Below, piece by piece: positions 10,724 to 18,473 of a DNA stretch of 64,000 nucleotides. The notes beneath the pieces are model-generated. The model did no database searches, had not been told where the DNA came from, and saw only the letters and a program-made list of their open reading frames with translations. A program made the position numbers and the translations under genes. Positions within the stretch are counted from its first letter, which is position 1. The number at the start of each line of letters is the position of its first letter. Origin of the DNA: Candidatus Woesearchaeota archaeon (lineage in GTDB: Archaea > Nanobdellota > Nanobdellia > Woesearchaeales > UBA10216); assembly GCA_016180195.1 (NCBI GenBank), contig JACPBS010000005.1, positions 44,262-108,261 of the forward strand, given 5' to 3'.

Positions 10724-11587
10724 ATGAAGCATGGCTGGATCATAACTTCTGTCCTTATCGCACTTTTCCTTTTGTCCCAGCTTGTCGGGCTAAAGGTGAT
10801 TGACAATTATGTGGATAAGAAAGCCGGGCCAGGGGTTGTTTCTTATAAGGATCTTCCTTATAGCATCGAAAGGCCGGATATTGCCCCTGGCATGTCTGTA
10901 TGGTTTATTCTCTTGGCTGTTTTGATTGGAACGGTTTTTTTGTTGCTGCTCATAAGGTTCAGGAAGATTGGGCTGTGGAGGATATGGTTCCTGTTAAGTG
11001 TTTTGTTGACTTTGAGCATTGCATTTTCGTCATTTATTCCCTCCACTGTCGCATTTGGGCTTGCGCTTGCGCTGTCATTGTGGAAGGTATTCAGGCCCAA
11101 CGTGGTCGTGCATAACTTGACCGAGGTGTTCATCTATGGGGGGCTGGCCGCTATATTTGTCCCGATACTCAACTTGGCCGCGGTTATTATTCTGCTGCTG
11201 GTTATTTCTTCTTACGATATTTTTGCAGTTTGGCAGTCGCGGCACATGGTCAAGATGGCCAATTTCCAGACAGCATCCAATCTTTTTTCAGGCATTTATA
11301 TACCTGGGAAGGGAGGTGGCAGGTTGCCTCGAGCCAGAAGTGATTCTTCAAGGTCAACGGTTTCCAGCGCTGTTCTTGGAGGGGGTGATATGGGGTTCCC
11401 GCTTATTTTTTCAGGTGTCGCGATGAAATATGTCGGTTTTCCTGATGTCCTTTTTGTAACACTCTTTGCATCTGCCGCTTTGGTTGCGCTTCTTCTTTTC
11501 GCTCAGAAGAATAGGTTTTATCCTGCAATGCCGTTTCTTTCTGCAGGTTGTCTTATAGGTTATGCGTTTGCAGCGTATGTTTTTTGA
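10724..11587 (+). CDS. Presenilin/signal-peptide-peptidase family intramembrane aspartyl protease (A22)
   Basis: This 287-residue polytopic membrane protein has the hallmarks of archaeal presenilin homologues. There is a YD motif (Tyr164-Asp165), a GxGD-type motif GGGDMGFP with Asp222, and a PAL-like PAMPF at 267-271 near the C-terminus. About nine hydrophobic segments are visible, with a basic loop (about 195-212) between the catalytic segments, as in the family. Such enzymes cut transmembrane helices within the membrane; the substrate here is unknown. Its 3' end overlaps the convergent TraB gene by 35 bp. The start is supported by a TATA-like box about 25 bp upstream. Confidence 0.88.
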   Translation: MKHGWIITSVLIALFLLSQLVGLKVIDNYVDKKAGPGVVSYKDLPYSIERPDIAPGMSVWFILLAVLIGTVFLLLLIRFRKIGLWRIWFLLSVLLTLSIAFSSFIPSTVAFGLALALSLWKVFRPNVVVHNLTEVFIYGGLAAIFVPILNLAAVIILLLVISSYDIFAVWQSRHMVKMANFQTASNLFSGIYIPGKGGGRLPRARSDSSRSTVSSAVLGGGDMGFPLIFSGVAMKYVGFPDVLFVTLFASAALVALLLFAQKNRFYPAMPFLSAGCLIGYAFAAYVF

Positions 11588-12245
11588 ATTTTGCATCTAT
11601 TATCCGGATCACTTCTTCCTCGTGTCCTGCTCCCATTACGGCAAGTACCCTTGAATCAGGTTTTTCCTTCATTATATGGCAGAGGTTCGAGGCCATTACC
11701 TGATTCCTTTCATCAACCAGCGCTTTGTATATGCCGGGGTATTTTTTCCTTGTTTCTTTCATTAGTTTTCTTATCAGGGTTTTTTCAGGTACTTTTGTAA
11801 GGTCTATGCTTATCTGTTTTGCGAATGGTGAGGAAAGTATATCCTTTGCTAGGCTTAGCTTTTCTTTCCATGTGAATTCTTGCGAGAACCTTTTCAGCGT
11901 TATCTCGATGTCCTGGTCTATGAGCGCGATCTTTATTCCTTTTTTTCTTGCAAGCTCGATGGCGGTCTTCATTTCAGATCCGGGTGTTACCCCTGTGTAC
12001 TTGCCAAGCTGGCTCTGGAGCCATCCGCCTATGAGGAGGAAGAGAAATCCCTTTACGCCCACTTTTTTAATTTCAGAAAGTCCGGCTCTTCCTTTGATGT
12101 TATTCATTATTGAATAGAGCCTTCTTTTGTCAAGTTCAAGCGCCACTATTTCGGGATCGAAGCTGCTGAAGGCTTTTTCCACGTTATTGATGCTGTCTCT
12201 TGAGATGTGGGAGGTTCCAATAATCAGCAGGTTTTTGTATTGCAT
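11553..12245 (-). CDS. TraB-family protein (TraB/PrgY/Tiki superfamily), short form
   Basis: The 230-residue protein begins with LLIIGTSHISRDS, carries ALELDKRR near residue 35, and ends with VMGAGHEEEVIRII. These are the GTSH and GxGH signatures of the TraB domain, a fold linked to metal-dependent proteases such as Tiki. Many archaeal homologues are longer and have C-terminal membrane helices. Here the chain ends just after the GxGH motif, with only one hydrophobic stretch (GFLFLLIGGWL, about residue 67). A TTTTAACC box about 25 bp upstream of the start suggests a leaderless message. Function in archaea is unknown; the family call is firm. Confidence 0.82.
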   Translation of the reverse strand: MQYKNLLIIGTSHISRDSINNVEKAFSSFDPEIVALELDKRRLYSIMNNIKGRAGLSEIKKVGVKGFLFLLIGGWLQSQLGKYTGVTPGSEMKTAIELARKKGIKIALIDQDIEITLKRFSQEFTWKEKLSLAKDILSSPFAKQISIDLTKVPEKTLIRKLMKETRKKYPGIYKALVDERNQVMASNLCHIMKEKPDSRVLAVMGAGHEEEVIRIIDAKFKKHTLQTHNL

Positions 12246-12311
12246 TCGTTCTTGGGTTTCTTTGATAGGTTAAAATCATTGCGGTAGGGATGACTGATTT
12301 CCTTGCAAAAA

Positions 12312-12323
12312 CTTTATATATTT
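12312..12323 (+). promoter_or_regulatory. TATA box of the PRC-barrel/permease operon
   Basis: CTTTATATATTT is a strong archaeal TATA match 52-63 bp before the ATG at 12375. It leaves a leader that carries the GGAGGG ribosome binding site at 12362-12367. Confidence 0.55.
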
Positions 12324-12374
12324 GTTTCCCGGATATTTTTTTACGACTCATAAATAGTATTGGAGGGAATTGCC

Positions 12375-12650
12375 ATGCTTAAGATGAAGAAAATGACTGA
12401 AACTTATGATATGAAGGTTTTTACGGATTCTGGGGAGTATTTCGGGGATGTTGAGGAGGCCATCCTGACACCGACAAAGGTCGTTGGCTGGAGGGTCAAG
12501 GCGACCAAGAATTCATTCCTGACCAAGATTCTCGGCGGCGGGGCAAAGGGCGTAATCATACCTTACCAGCATGTGAAGTCTGTTGGGGACGTTATGATCA
12601 TCAGCAAGATGGCCGTTCCTGCCTATAGCAAGGAAAGCGATGAGGAGTAG
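12375..12650 (+). CDS. PRC-barrel domain protein
   Basis: The small 91-residue protein has the PRC-barrel pattern: MKVFTDSGEYFGDVEEAIL near the N-terminus, a central GWRVKA strand and VIIPYQHVKSVGDVMII near the end. PRC-barrel proteins are small beta-barrels tied in archaea to RNA processing and cell division, and often to unknown roles. GGAGGG at 12362-12367 lies eight bases before the ATG at 12375, so the upstream TTG start is rejected. The permease gene follows after two bases, so the two are probably co-transcribed and translationally coupled. Confidence 0.85.
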   Translation: MLKMKKMTETYDMKVFTDSGEYFGDVEEAILTPTKVVGWRVKATKNSFLTKILGGGAKGVIIPYQHVKSVGDVMIISKMAVPAYSKESDEE

Positions 12651-12652
12651 TT

Positions 12653-13324
12653 GTGATATCAGGAATTTATGTTGTCCTTGTTGGATTTATACTCGGAATT
12701 CAGCATGCTTTTGATCCTGATCACATAATCACTGTTTCCAACATCATCAGTGAGAACAGGAATGTTCTGAAGTCCTCTTTTTTAGGGATGTCTTGGGGGT
12801 TGGGGCATGCGCTTACCCTGTTTCTTGCGGGTTTTCTGCTTCTTGTTTTTAAGCTTTCAATCCCGCAACAGCTTGCCTTGTTTGCAGAGCTTGTTGTAGG
12901 CTTTATGCTGGTATTCCTTGGGATCAAGACAATCATAGATGCATCCGGCTTCAGGTATCATTTAGATTTGAAGCATTCCCATGGAGAAAAGTTCCATGAG
13001 CATCTGCATCACGATGACAGGCATTTTCACATGCAGAAACCATTTATTATAGGCATGATTCATGGATTTGCGGGGACCGGTGCTTTGATGCTTCTTGTAC
13101 TTGGAACCGTTCATTCTGTTTTTGAGGGAATTGTTTACATCTCCGTTTTTGGAATCGGGTCGGTCATTGGCATGCTTTTTGCGACAACATTGATTGGGCT
13201 GCCATTTGCATTGTCAGCTTCAAGGCTTTCTAGGATTAACCTCGCAGTGAAGGCAGCCTCAGGAATCCTTGGCATTTTGTTCGGTTTTTTTATTGTTGTA
13301 ACTGCCTTTTTTGCTTTGTATTGA
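12653..13324 (+). CDS. NiCoT/UreH-like metal permease
   Basis: The 223-residue membrane protein has about six hydrophobic segments. HAFDPDH (His18-His24) in the first segment is the signature of nickel/cobalt permeases of the NiCoT, RcnA and UreH superfamily. A His-rich loop (about 107-127, alternating His and acidic residues) may bind incoming metal. It starts with GTG two bases after the PRC-barrel stop, behind a GAGGAG sequence inside that gene. The metal cannot be read from sequence. Cobalt would fit the B12-dependent ribonucleotide reductase elsewhere in the window, but that link is inference. Confidence 0.8.
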   Translation: MISGIYVVLVGFILGIQHAFDPDHIITVSNIISENRNVLKSSFLGMSWGLGHALTLFLAGFLLLVFKLSIPQQLALFAELVVGFMLVFLGIKTIIDASGFRYHLDLKHSHGEKFHEHLHHDDRHFHMQKPFIIGMIHGFAGTGALMLLVLGTVHSVFEGIVYISVFGIGSVIGMLFATTLIGLPFALSASRLSRINLAVKAASGILGILFGFFIVVTAFFALY

Positions 13325-13341
13325 CTTAACAATGTGAATAT

Positions 13342-13411
13342 GCGGTAGCCGGGAATTGAACCCGGATTGCAAGCTTGGGAAGCTCGTGTCATGCCGTTAG
13401 ACCACTACCGC
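13342..13411 (-). tRNA. tRNA-Gly (anticodon CCC)
   Basis: The minus strand folds as a 70-nt tRNA: acceptor GCGGTAG/CTACCGC, D arm, anticodon stem CGAGC/GCTTG with loop TTCCCAA, a 4-nt variable loop, and T stem CCGGG/CCCGG around TTCAATT. The anticodon CCC reads GGG (glycine). CCA is not encoded and no intron is seen. Confidence 0.96.
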
Positions 13412-13450
13412 GTAATGCTTTTCTTGGATTTAGGTTTCCTATAAAAATAT

Positions 13451-15520
13451 TTACAGCCCGTTTACAATCCTCAATATATCTTCCCCATAGCGCATTATCT
13501 TGACAGGTCCAAGTCCGTTTATGTTTTCAAGCTGGTCTTTTGTCATCGGCATTCTTTGGGCAATCTCGATGATTGTCCTGTCATGGAGTATCATGTAGGG
13601 CGCAGTTCCGAATTTGAGGCTCTGTTCCCTTCTCCATTTTTTTAGCATTGAAAGAACGTCGCTTGATCCGGATTTTACTGGCTCAAGCCTTAGCTGTGTT
13701 TCCTTGAGCATCTTTTGCATGTCCTCGTTTATGAAGCTGGTTATCGAGTTCCCTGGATATGTGAGGTAAAGTGATTTCTTTGCCCTGCTCAGTGCAACAT
13801 AGAAAACCCGTCTTTCCTCCTCTTCTTTGTCGTATGCCTCTGTAGCCACCATGTCAACAATGGGGTGCTCGCTGCCTTTGCACGGGAAATTTGTGCTGGT
13901 GCATCCCATGACAAATACCATCTCTGCTTCCATTCCCTTGATTGCATGTATCGTTGCCAGTGTTACCTCGTCACCTTGTTTTGTCTGTTTCCCGGTCTCT
14001 TCAGTCCTTACTACGTGCTTGATGCCTCTCAGTTTCATTGCCGATGAGAGGTCATTCAGCTGTCTGTTGGTTCTGGATAGCACGAATATGTCTTTACCAT
14101 TGAGCCCAGAGGACAATATTCTCTGTATCACGAATTCGAATTCAGCCTGCTCGGTTTCGAAATTCAGGAGCCTTATGTCCTTCTCCCCGTGTCTTGATGC
14201 CTCTACATCGGGGAGCCTCATGTTCCTGATTGACTTGTTCATCAGGTCTATTATGTGCATTGTTGACCTGTAGTTTTTTGTGAGGCATATTATTTCGGGT
14301 TCAGGGTGTTTATCCTGGAAATTTATTATGTGCCTTATGTCAGACCCTCTCCATCCGAATATTGATTGCCTTGGGTCGCCTACGCAGAATATGTTTTTGG
14401 GCGACATTATGTCCAGCAGTTCGATCTGGATTGTGTTGACATCCTGGTATTCATCAACAAGGATGTGCTCGAATTTCGGGATGGTTTCAGGGTGGCTTCT
14501 GAACAGGTTCAGAGTATCAACTAGCTGGTCAGCATGGTCCCTGAGTCCTGATTTCTCCATGTTTTCCTCGATTGACTTGGTCAGGCTGTGCATCATTTCT
14601 GCAGCCTCGATGTGTTTTTTTTCGATGTTTTTGGTGAAATCGGTTATTTCCTGGTTTTTTAGCTTGAAGTAGTCCCTTATCATGAAGCAGTCGTTTACCA
14701 GCGTGTTTCCCAGCTGCTCGATGGTTTTGTCTTTTTTTTGGCTGTGGCTGAAATACTTTTCAATTGCCTTCTCGGTCGAAAGCTTCATTTCAGACAGGGC
14801 ATTCCTAAAAAGCATCACCTTGTCATGGTAGTTCAGCATCCTGACGCTTCTTGAATAAATAAGGTTATTGTGCCTTAGCAGTGTTTTTTCACAAAACGAG
14901 TTGAAGGTTTCGATCCTTGAGCTGTTGTAAGAATCAAGCCTATTGGCCATTTCCTGTCTTGCTTTTCTTGTGAATGTTATGGCCAGGATGGCTGATGGGT
15001 CGATTGATTTGTACGTTACAAGGAATTCAACCCTCTTTGCGATGACCCTTGTCTTTCCCGCCCCTGCCCCTGCAACGCACAGTATGTGTCTTTTGTCGCT
15101 TATCACTGCCTTTTTTTGCTCGTCATTCAGGTCTTCCAGGAACTTTCCGAATTCCGGGAAAATTTTCCTTTCTTCATCGCTTATCTTGGTGGATTCGAAG
15201 CTGAAGGAAAATTTTTTCCTGGTTGGATTCTTTATTTCATTGTTCCCTTTTTCAGTCAGCTCCAGCACTTTCCAGAACTTGTTTCCATTTACCGGAACAA
15301 ACGCAATCAGGCCGTTGTAAAGAAGCTTGTCTATTGTCTCAGCAAGCTCATCCTCGTTGTATGCAAGGCTCCCGAAGCCCTTGAGTTTGTGTAGCCTGTT
15401 TCTTTGTATGGATTCATTGTCCTTGTTGCCTGAAAGAAAATCTATAAGAAGCTTTTTCCCTACGCCGAACGGGATCTCTTTTATTCCATTGAGCACGTTG
15501 AGGTGGTCCAGGTCTCCCAT
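13451..15520 (-). CDS. UvrD/Rep-type SF1 helicase flanked by RQC-like and HRDC domains
   Basis: The 689-residue protein has a full set of superfamily 1A helicase motifs: Q motif LNDEQKKAV, Walker A GAGAGKT (151-157), Ia ITFTRKARQEM, DEYQD Walker B, VGDPRQSIFGWRG motif III, LTKNYRST motif IV, TIHAIKGMEAEMVFV motif V and VALSRAK motif VI. Residues 1-95 resemble the winged-helix RQC domain of RecQ (VLNGIKEIPFGVGKKLL). The last 80 residues (APYMILHDRTI ... LENINGLGPVKIMRYG) read as an HRDC domain. Domains usual for RecQ thus surround a UvrD-type motor. It is likely a 3'-5' DNA helicase for repair or fork restart. The single gene faces tRNA-Gly. Confidence 0.9.
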   Translation of the reverse strand: MGDLDHLNVLNGIKEIPFGVGKKLLIDFLSGNKDNESIQRNRLHKLKGFGSLAYNEDELAETIDKLLYNGLIAFVPVNGNKFWKVLELTEKGNNEIKNPTRKKFSFSFESTKISDEERKIFPEFGKFLEDLNDEQKKAVISDKRHILCVAGAGAGKTRVIAKRVEFLVTYKSIDPSAILAITFTRKARQEMANRLDSYNSSRIETFNSFCEKTLLRHNNLIYSRSVRMLNYHDKVMLFRNALSEMKLSTEKAIEKYFSHSQKKDKTIEQLGNTLVNDCFMIRDYFKLKNQEITDFTKNIEKKHIEAAEMMHSLTKSIEENMEKSGLRDHADQLVDTLNLFRSHPETIPKFEHILVDEYQDVNTIQIELLDIMSPKNIFCVGDPRQSIFGWRGSDIRHIINFQDKHPEPEIICLTKNYRSTMHIIDLMNKSIRNMRLPDVEASRHGEKDIRLLNFETEQAEFEFVIQRILSSGLNGKDIFVLSRTNRQLNDLSSAMKLRGIKHVVRTEETGKQTKQGDEVTLATIHAIKGMEAEMVFVMGCTSTNFPCKGSEHPIVDMVATEAYDKEEEERRVFYVALSRAKKSLYLTYPGNSITSFINEDMQKMLKETQLRLEPVKSGSSDVLSMLKKWRREQSLKFGTAPYMILHDRTIIEIAQRMPMTKDQLENINGLGPVKIMRYGEDILRIVNGL

Positions 15521-15614
15521 CTATTTCGTGCCGGGGAGCTATTATTAATTTTTTTCTGCCCTTTTTTTTATCAAGCGTACTTGATGCTTGCGGCTTTTTG
15601 GATGGTTAAGATGT

Positions 15615-16553
15615 TCAGAACTTCATTTTCCTGTTCCTGCTGTCTTTTTTCATGAGGAGCACTACTTTTCCCGATTCCTGCTCGTCTATTATTTTGTATC
15701 CGGAATGTTTTGCTATCGCTTCGGCAAATTTCCTTACCTCTTCCATGGTGAGTGCATTGTTTGGCTTCAGCCTTTTTTTGCTTTCCCCCCTCCAGCTGTA
15801 TGATTTGACCTCTACGAACTTGGGCAATGCTTTTTTTATCAGCGTGCCGTATTGCTCGGGATGAACGTTGGTTAGCCCTTTTATTATTGTCATTCTTATC
15901 GCGGTTCTTGTCTGCTTTCTCCTTTTTTTAAGGATGTCCAGGCTTTTCATCAGCCTGATCCATCCATCCTTTAGCATTGGTTTGTCAACCTTCATGAAAA
16001 GTTCCTTGTTGGGCGCGCTTAATGAGATATACATCTGGGTCGGCGCTGTTATCTTTTCAAGCACTGCCGGAATCTGCCCGTTGGTTACGAGAAAGCTGGT
16101 ATACCTGTTCTTCTTTATTTCCTTTATGAATTCATCCAGTTTCGGGTACGCTGTGTTTTCGCCGTTTAGGGAAAGTGTAAAGTGTTTTGGGTGTCTGGAT
16201 TGGAGCCATTTTTCCATGTCAGTTCCCTTGAACCCTCCGAATCCTGCCAGAAGCCTTTTTTGGGATTCCACTGCGTTGGTTACGAGTTCTTTTGGATCGT
16301 CTATTTTTCCGAATGGTGAATTGTTTCGTGTGCGCCAGCAGAACAGGCAGTTCATATTGCAGAAATTTAAAGCTACGGACATCTGTATGCATTGGTGGCT
16401 TCGTATCCCGTAGAATTTTTCCTTGTAGCAGGGCTCTCCTCCCCTTATGCTTTTCGCGGTGTAGTGGCACGTTTTGCATGCAGAATGCTCGCCTATGAAG
16501 TCATATCCCTGCTTTCTTAGGATTGCCTTGTATTTTTTGTCCATCTTTTTCAT
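15615..16553 (-). CDS. taw1: tRNA 4-demethylwyosine synthase (radical SAM, Taw1/TYW1)
   Basis: Taw1 forms the tricyclic 4-demethylwyosine base from m1G37 of tRNA-Phe, using pyruvate and S-adenosylmethionine. The 312-residue product has the radical-SAM triad CxxxCxxC at Cys65, Cys69 and Cys72 (CNMNCLFC). Cys29, Cys42 and Cys55 are spaced 13 and 13 apart, as in the second 4Fe-4S site of known Taw1 enzymes. The stretch HFTLSLNGENTAYP and SLSAP further on are also typical. A TATA-like AAAATTTATA lies about 20 bp before the ATG at 16553. The neighbouring SUF operon could supply its clusters; this is inference. Confidence 0.93.
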   Translation of the reverse strand: MKKMDKKYKAILRKQGYDFIGEHSACKTCHYTAKSIRGGEPCYKEKFYGIRSHQCIQMSVALNFCNMNCLFCWRTRNNSPFGKIDDPKELVTNAVESQKRLLAGFGGFKGTDMEKWLQSRHPKHFTLSLNGENTAYPKLDEFIKEIKKNRYTSFLVTNGQIPAVLEKITAPTQMYISLSAPNKELFMKVDKPMLKDGWIRLMKSLDILKKRRKQTRTAIRMTIIKGLTNVHPEQYGTLIKKALPKFVEVKSYSWRGESKKRLKPNNALTMEEVRKFAEAIAKHSGYKIIDEQESGKVVLLMKKDSRNRKMKF

Positions 16554-16594
16554 GGATTCGATGACAGCTATAAATTTTTAATTAAAAAGGGCTT

Positions 16595-16746
16595 ATTGAA
16601 AACCTGGTTGTTGCTGAAACCGATTCGGTTCACTGAAGTGAACTCCTTTTTTCTCTCCCCTTCGGAACCGAGGGGAGGAAAAAAGAACCTTGGTTAAACA
16701 AGGCGAATCGGATCGTTTACAACAGAACATGCAATAGGTTTTCAAT
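16595..16746. repeat. 152-bp palindromic element, copy A
   Basis: A near-identical inverted copy lies at 62516-62668. The ends are perfect 11-bp inverted repeats (ATTGAAAACCT/AGGTTTTCAAT). Inside, CCGATTCG pairs with CGAATCGG and encloses three hairpins: GTTCACT/AGTGAAC, a central CTCCCC-TTCGGAACCGA-GGGGAG stem, and CCTTG/CAAGG. The whole can fold as a cloverleaf. The 9-bp direct repeat ATTAAAAAG lies 5 bp outside each end (16581-16589 and 16752-16760), which may be a target duplication. No reading frame is present. A non-autonomous mobile element (MITE-like) or a structured RNA are both possible. Confidence 0.88.
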
Positions 16747-16763
16747 GCGCCATTAAAAAGAAA

Positions 16764-16800
16764 CTTTTTTATATCTTCTTTTTTTCTTAACGATTGTTAA
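16764..16800 (+). promoter_or_regulatory. SUF operon promoter with palindromic operator
   Basis: A TATA-like run CTTTTTTATATC (16764-16775) is followed by the perfect inverted repeat TTAAC-GATT-GTTAA at 16787-16800, directly before the ATG of the regulator at 16802. A regulator bound there would cover the transcription start, so autoregulation by the first gene is likely. The binding protein is inferred. Confidence 0.55.
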
Positions 16801-16801
16801 C

Positions 16802-17170
16802 ATGGTTTTGCCCCAGGAAATTGAGATTTGGTATGTCATCCCTGCATTGAGGAGGGAATTGGCTCTGGAGCTTGTGAGGGGGCATTCAATGCCTCAGAAA
16901 AGAATAGCTTCTGTTTTGGGTCTCACTGAGGCGGCTGTTTCCCAGTATGTTTGCCTGAAGAGGGGTGCAAAGGTGCATTTTCCCCGTTCTCTTAGAAGGG
17001 AAATCGCGCTTTCAGCAAAGAGGATTGCTAATGGTTCGGATGCAATGAGGGAGCTGATGGGCCTTTCAGGTAATCAGTTGGTAAGGAGCCTCGTTTGCAC
17101 GTTGCATAGGAAGGGGAACCCTTCGTTGAGGAATTGCAGGATCTGTTATGGTGGATATGAAAGGGCTTAG
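16802..17170 (+). CDS. Helix-turn-helix regulator (COG2522-like), probable SUF operon regulator
   Basis: The 122-residue protein starts LPQEIEIWYVIPALRRELALEL and continues with MPQKRIASVLGLTEAAVSQYVCLKRG, a helix-turn-helix of the archaeal predicted-regulator family often found with metal or Fe-S genes. The C-terminal part carries CRIC (CxxC) plus two more cysteines, which could hold an Fe-S cluster or metal. It is the first gene of the suf cluster, overlaps sufB by 23 bp, and is preceded by the palindrome at 16787-16800. A cluster-sensing repressor is a reasonable hypothesis, unproven. Confidence 0.8.
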   Translation: MVLPQEIEIWYVIPALRRELALELVRGHSMPQKRIASVLGLTEAAVSQYVCLKRGAKVHFPRSLRREIALSAKRIANGSDAMRELMGLSGNQLVRSLVCTLHRKGNPSLRNCRICYGGYERA

Positions 17171-18473
17171 CAGGAAGATTGTCAGGGAAATATCGGATTC
17201 AAAGAATGAGCCTCTTTGGATGAAAGACTTTAGGCTCAGGTCCCTGGACGTTTTCATGAAGACTGGTTTTCCCAGATGGGGGCCTGATCTGTCCGGGATT
17301 GATTTCAGCAGGCTTTCTTATTATTTGAGCCCTGGTTCAGGGAAGTCCTCTTCATGGGATGATGTTCCTGCTCATATAAGGAAAACTTTTGATAAGCTGG
17401 GTGTGCCTGAGGCTGAGAGGAGGTTTCTTGGCGGGCTTGGAGCCCAGTATGAGTCAGAGATGGTTTATCACAGCCTCAAGAAAGAGATTGAGGAGAAAGG
17501 AGTCATTTTCATTGATACGGATTCGGCATTGAGGGATCATTCGCGCTTGTTCAGAAGGTTTTTTTCCAAGATTGTGCCTCCTTCGGATAACAAGTTTGCT
17601 GCCCTTAATAGCGCTCTTTGGAGCGGCGGGAGTTTTGTTTATGTTCCTGAGGGTGTTAAGGTCAATGTACCTCTTCAGGCTTATTTCAGGATTAATGCGC
17701 AGGGCATCGGTCAGTTTGAGAGGACGCTCATAGTTGTTGGGGAAAATGCATCATTAAATTATATCGAGGGCTGCACAGCTCCAGTTTACTCATCCCCTTC
17801 CCTGCATGCGGGTGTTGTTGAGGTTATTGCATTGAAGGGGTCAACTGTCAGGTACACGACAATCCAGAATTGGTCCAGGAATGTTTACAATCTTGTTACC
17901 AAGAGGGCGCATGCTTATGCGGGCAGCGTTGTTGAATGGGTTGATGGTAATCTTGGCAGTAAGGTCACTATGAAGTACCCGAGTATTTACCTTAAAGGTA
18001 AGGGTTCGCGTGCAGACATCCTTTCTGTTTCGTTTTCCGGGAAAGGGCAGGTACAGGATTTGGGTGGGAAGGTTCTTCACTTGGCACCTGGTACGAGTTC
18101 GCGCATAATTTCAAAGTCTATTTGCCAGAAGGGGGGGTCTTCCTGCTATAGGGGTCTTGTTTATGTCAGGAAGGGGATGGCTGGCTCAAGGTCAAGCATG
18201 CGTTGTGATTCATTGCTGCTTGACAGCGTGTCAAAGGCTGATGCTTTTCCTTCTTTGAAGGTGGAGGAGAAGGATGTGGAATTGATGCATGAGGCAACAG
18301 TCGGAAGGGTAAGCGAGGATGCGCTCTTTTATCTCATGAGCAGGGGGCTTAGCCAGTCCGAAGCCGTATCCCTTGTTGTGCTTGGCTTCATAAGCCAGTT
18401 TACAAGGGAGCTTCCGATGGAATATGCAGTGGAGCTTAACAGGCTGATCAGGCTTAATATCGAGGGATTTTGA
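17148..18473 (+). CDS. sufB: Fe-S cluster assembly scaffold SufB
   Basis: The 441-residue protein is a SufB/SufD-family beta-helix scaffold: FVYVPEGVKVNVPLQAYFRIN, LIVVGENASLNYIEGCTAP and the C-terminal MHEATVGRVSEDALFYLMSRGLSQSEA are diagnostic and favour SufB over SufD. SufB builds [4Fe-4S] clusters with the ATPase SufC. No sufD is found in this operon, so a SufB2C2 complex, as proposed for minimal archaeal systems, is likely. The start overlaps the regulator gene; ATG at 17157 is an alternative. The stop overlaps the sufS ATG by one base. Confidence 0.93.
   Translation: MVDMKGLSRKIVREISDSKNEPLWMKDFRLRSLDVFMKTGFPRWGPDLSGIDFSRLSYYLSPGSGKSSSWDDVPAHIRKTFDKLGVPEAERRFLGGLGAQYESEMVYHSLKKEIEEKGVIFIDTDSALRDHSRLFRRFFSKIVPPSDNKFAALNSALWSGGSFVYVPEGVKVNVPLQAYFRINAQGIGQFERTLIVVGENASLNYIEGCTAPVYSSPSLHAGVVEVIALKGSTVRYTTIQNWSRNVYNLVTKRAHAYAGSVVEWVDGNLGSKVTMKYPSIYLKGKGSRADILSVSFSGKGQVQDLGGKVLHLAPGTSSRIISKSICQKGGSSCYRGLVYVRKGMAGSRSSMRCDSLLLDSVSKADAFPSLKVEEKDVELMHEATVGRVSEDALFYLMSRGLSQSEAVSLVVLGFISQFTRELPMEYAVELNRLIRLNIEGF

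Noticed and set aside
12289-12300. Possible C/D-box-like sequence (GGATGACTGA) upstream of the PRC-barrel gene.
   Set aside because: The C and D-like boxes touch each other, so no guide region exists between them.
15570-15585. ATCAAG-CGTA-CTTGAT inverted repeat between taw1 and the helicase gene.
   Set aside because: The arms are only 6 bp and it is followed by a poly-A or poly-T run by chance; it could be a weak terminator or operator, but nothing else supports it.
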